A DNA stretch of 64,000 bases from Brachionus koreanus. Its lineage: Eukaryota > Rotifera > Eurotatoria > Ploima > Brachionidae. The stretch spans positions 1,136,740 to 1,200,739 of the forward strand of contig PJRA01000016.1 of assembly GCA_016987375.1 (NCBI GenBank), read 5' to 3'. Below the pieces are notes generated by a model. That model was not told the DNA's origin. It saw only the letters and a list, made by a program, of their open reading frames with translations, and searched no databases. A program made the position numbers and the translations under genes. Positions 62,001 through 64,000 of this stretch are shown here, piece after piece; position 1 is the stretch's first letter, and every line of letters begins with the position of its first letter.

Positions 62001-62608
62001 TTAAGCAAAACAGAGTGCTACAAATTTGAATGGCCAGCAGGCTCTGGTCAAAGTTCACCTATTGAACAATCATCAACTTCAAATGTTCAATTTTCGCCAC
62101 GCATCGGTCATTTGCATGCCGGATGCGCCAAAGACATAACTGTTAGTTTTAAGTCTGTCGAGCCAAAGCTTCTTAAGAAAGAAATTTATAAGTGTCAATT
62201 GAGCAAAATTGTGTTCGATCAACCTATTGGTGAAGTGAAGGACTGGGATGATAGAATGACCATTGTAAAGTATTTGAATGAATTTGTGACCAGTTCAAAT
62301 GTAGTTAACACAGAAGCATCTGGTTTGTTCGGTCAACGTCAGATGAGCGAGGCAAATATTTCAAATTCGGTCAATCAGTTTATCAATCAACAGCAAACAG
62401 GTAGCAATAATAGTCAAATGAGCAACAAGCAAATAATTAGAAAAAAAGTGGTAGAAGTTGAACAAGAGCCAAAGCACACTAAATCGGATGAGACTGTTCA
62501 ACCTTTGGAGATTTTTGTCTCTGCTAATTGTGATTATTCGCGCTACAGATGCAAAACCAGCTCAATTAGATTCAAAGATACGCTCATGTTTCAGACTAGG
62601 GTTTATGA
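44042..62608 (+). CDS. HYDIN: HYDIN, ciliary central-apparatus protein (3' part beyond window)
   Basis: A giant axonemal protein of the C2b projection, needed for ciliary motility. Exons: 44042-44164, 44216-44341, 44393-44856, 45905-48251, 49634-50512, 50576-50719, 50771-51025, 51078-51370, 51428-51692, 52468-53793, 54952-55502, 55560-56017, 57270-57681, 57742-59397, 59485-59637, 59724-59831 and 60800-62608. They join in frame to 3789 codons, ending in phase 2 at a GTAAGT donor. Many ASH/MSP-like beta domains recur. Family marks are RIIELLDMGET, FQPYPSEIYFQKF, LLRNNDKVPRLVKV and KFIVPIK. The HYDIN adenylate-kinase-like domain has P-loop GPPLSGKS (residues 1944-1951) and GIIIDGLDTLFA in the next exon. 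A Lys/Glu and Gln-rich charged stretch (about 2150-2500) matches the human one. Human HYDIN is about 5121 aa, so roughly a quarter is missing to the right. Confidence 0.95.
45516..45687 (-). other. Exon-like antisense frame inside HYDIN intron 3
   Basis: Begins just after a strong acceptor-like TTTCTTATTTTAG and runs 57 codons to a stop. The composition is protein-like (MPRTKANRVYDHQVDFLSYK, then an EAMDTVKAMRTLV helix-like part and QQRRKDS). No family is recognised. It may be a decayed mobile element or a nested exon. Confidence 0.3.
48690..49420 (-). mobile_element. Degraded non-LTR reverse transcriptase in HYDIN intron 4
   Basis: Minus-strand reading frames, broken by stops and shifts, give SLDGLLREKHAVLRRIRGCF, DHIFVLRNII, then LEDLDLADYLMLLASTEAN (position of the YADD motif, 49129-49150), INGIKTKI, ITGSIIST, then KDIASRLSKAKSASARLKPK. 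This order is that of endonuclease-type LINE RTs with the LADDLMLLA form. The 1382-base intron 48252-49633 consists largely of this fragment. Confidence 0.75.
54034..54270 (-). mobile_element. MULE transposase C-terminal fragment in HYDIN intron 10
   Basis: The minus-strand open stretch includes YFKKQYVESEWNNWQIF, then GFTSTNNTLESFNGRTKKFF. The NNW...G(F/Y)xSTNNxLESFNxxxK pattern is the conserved end of Mutator-like transposases. No other part of the transposase is visible nearby. The assignment is from remembered motif similarity. Confidence 0.55.
54395..54614. mobile_element. MITE copy 2 in HYDIN intron 10
   Basis: Same family as 41757-41969. It starts GGACAAAGTAAAACTTTTAG and ends with AAATTTGATCCAAAATT. 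Shared internal blocks are TTTCAAAGATTTATTTTTAA, TTGAAAAAGGATTGTGATTT and GCGCATTTAAAATATTTCGA. The arms are more diverged than in copy 1. Confidence 0.6.
57145..57225 (-). other. Short antisense coding-like piece in HYDIN intron 12
   Basis: Minus-strand reading gives KEVLVDEEDHLEFYNRQLTC and a few more residues, protein-like in an otherwise AT-rich 1252-base intron (56018-57269). No family is recognised. It fits the pattern that long introns here hold decayed element pieces. Confidence 0.25.
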
Positions 62609-64000
62609 GTAAGTTTAGCTTATTAATTGATTAGTTGTTATTTTTTTAAAAATGTTTAAAAATCAATATTTTCAATATTTTCAACATTAGGGCACCTCCA
62701 ACAACACTTGCCATTAAATTTGTTTGAGGACAAATTTTCAAAATTTCATTTAATTTTTCCATTTCAAATAGAATAATATTCAAAACTTTTTTTATGCATG
62801 CTTTTTTGAAATTTCTATTTTGATAGTGTTATTTTAATACCCATTTTTATTAATATAAAATATTGATTTTGATGTCTAAAATAAATTAGATTTACGTACG
62901 TCAAATATTTGATTTCAAGAGACAATTTTAGTTAGATATTTGATAATGGTATTATAAAACATTTAATCAGTTGCTTTAAAAGCCAAGCAAGAGACTATGA
63001 ATAAAAAATTAAAAAATAAAGGCATTTAATTTTTTGTATTTTTAAAATCAGTAGTTATTTAAGAAATATTAATCAAATAAAATAGAAAAAATAAATAAAA
63101 TTCTGACAAAATTCATTAAGCTGTTTTAATCTGAAAAAAAAAATAACAAAAAATAAAACAACTAATTTTTCTCAAATTCTATTTAGATAACGATTTAAAT
63201 TTTTGAATAAAATTCATAAAGAAAAATGTATATTGACACTTAATGTTATCATTATTATTGGGAAAAAATGTTTTGTCTCATTATACTTTAAAATTATAGC
63301 GCCATGATAAAACTATACTTTGTCTTAACTATTTTAGACAAATTTAAACACTTGAAACATCAAATGGATTTAATTAAAATATAGAATTTATTCAAAACTT
63401 AATTTTAATTGAGAGAAAGTAAAAAATTAGCCAAATATTTGTTTAAAGTTTGAATGAAGTTTGCTTATCATTGAAACCATTTGTTGTGTATAACGCGTTC
63501 TTCTTCATTTATACAGAATTTTCAAACTATTATTTTAATTTTTTTTTGGAAATTTTTTCATCTATGTACTTTTTTTCCAGTAACTGAATCATCAAGTCTA
63601 TAAATACGCAAACTTTTTACTACATTTAAGAATAAAACATTGATCTTCATTGACACTTTTTGCAATTGCTCTTCTAGCTGTATGAGGTCTTGTGTATTCT
63701 TGAAAAAATCTTTAGCACAGCTGTCTGAAACCAGCTCAAAGTGTACTACCCTTGCAAGTTCTGTCTGTCGAACACACAACATCAACCGTTCATCTTTTGA
63801 AGGCTCATATCATCATTGTTAAATATTTTAAGCCAAACTTGTACCCTTCTTCTAGACACATTTCACGAGTTACTACTGTTGTTGTTGATAGAGATTTTTT
63901 CCCAATAATGACGAAAAAATTTTCATTTAATATTTTTATTCTATAAAATTTTTTAGAATTATATGAAAAAAGAGTTTGAGTTAAAATTTTGAAGAGCATT
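62609..64000 (+). other. HYDIN intron 17 (continues past the window)
   Basis: Follows the GTAAGT donor after the conserved FQTRVYE segment. The next expected conserved HYDIN segment was not found to the window end, so at least 1392 bases are intronic. It contains a mariner remnant at 63560-63830. Confidence 0.6.
63560..63830 (-). mobile_element. Second mariner transposase remnant
   Basis: The minus strand reads VVHFELVSDSC and, in a shifted frame, QEYTRPHTARRAIAK. These are the xVHFEL and DNARPHTARR regions of mariner. The nucleotides closely resemble the remnant at 33929-34480 (for example, ATGAGGTCTTGTGT is shared), but the spacing between the two blocks is much shorter, so the copies decayed independently. 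Confidence 0.65.

Noticed and set aside
1..64000. CRISPR arrays, bacterial operons, rRNA genes
   Set aside because: No regularly spaced repeats with unique spacers and no rRNA-like conserved blocks; spliced animal genes throughout.

Overview
This window is nuclear DNA of a ciliated bilaterian animal. It is strongly AT-rich, with protein genes split by many very short introns (51-91 bases) plus a second class of long introns (about 0.8-1.4 kb). The gene set points to Metazoa: synaptic-vesicle genes (SVOP, cysteine string protein DNAJC5), an ELAV/Hu RNA-binding protein, VAT1, and two cilium genes (TBC1D32/Broad-minded and HYDIN). The base composition, compact genes and mix of degraded LINE, mariner and MULE pieces would suit a small lophotrochozoan or gnathiferan such as a monogonont rotifer. 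That taxon is an inference, not something the sequence proves.

Layout, left to right. 0.1-7.1 kb: a minus-strand run of DDX39B/UAP56 (single exon), VAT1 (single exon, long acidic tail), MRPS18B/mS40 (five exons) and a single-exon protein with a divergent BAF-like DNA-binding domain. 8.5-14.5 kb: SVOP (minus, six exons) and DNAJC5 (plus, four exons), head to head. 14.5-31.5 kb: gene-poor, holding TOP1 (two exons, 18.7-20.9 kb), one unrecognised single-exon protein at 25.5-26.1 kb, a 314-base inverted-repeat element, an RT fragment and a possible solo LTR. 31.6-33.0 kb: an intronless ELAV-like gene. 33.9-34.5 kb: a mariner remnant. 35.3-43.7 kb: TBC1D32 on the minus strand, 13 exons that join in frame to 1439 aa. 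44.0 kb to beyond the right edge: HYDIN on the plus strand, 17 exons in the window giving 3789 codons, so the last quarter or so of the protein lies outside.

The most notable finding is the 358-base gap between the TBC1D32 and HYDIN start codons. It holds two 14-base sequences that each fit the RFX X-box consensus exactly. This makes it a compact, divergent, two-X-box ciliary promoter joining a ciliary assembly/Hedgehog gene to a central-apparatus gene.

Several of the long introns in these genes carry degraded transposon pieces: two copies of one inverted-repeat family, reverse transcriptase fragments, a MULE transposase end, a second mariner piece and a piggyBac-like inverted-repeat element. 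The short introns carry none. All exon models were built by hand from reading-frame continuity, splice signals and remembered family conservation; no search or alignment program was run.
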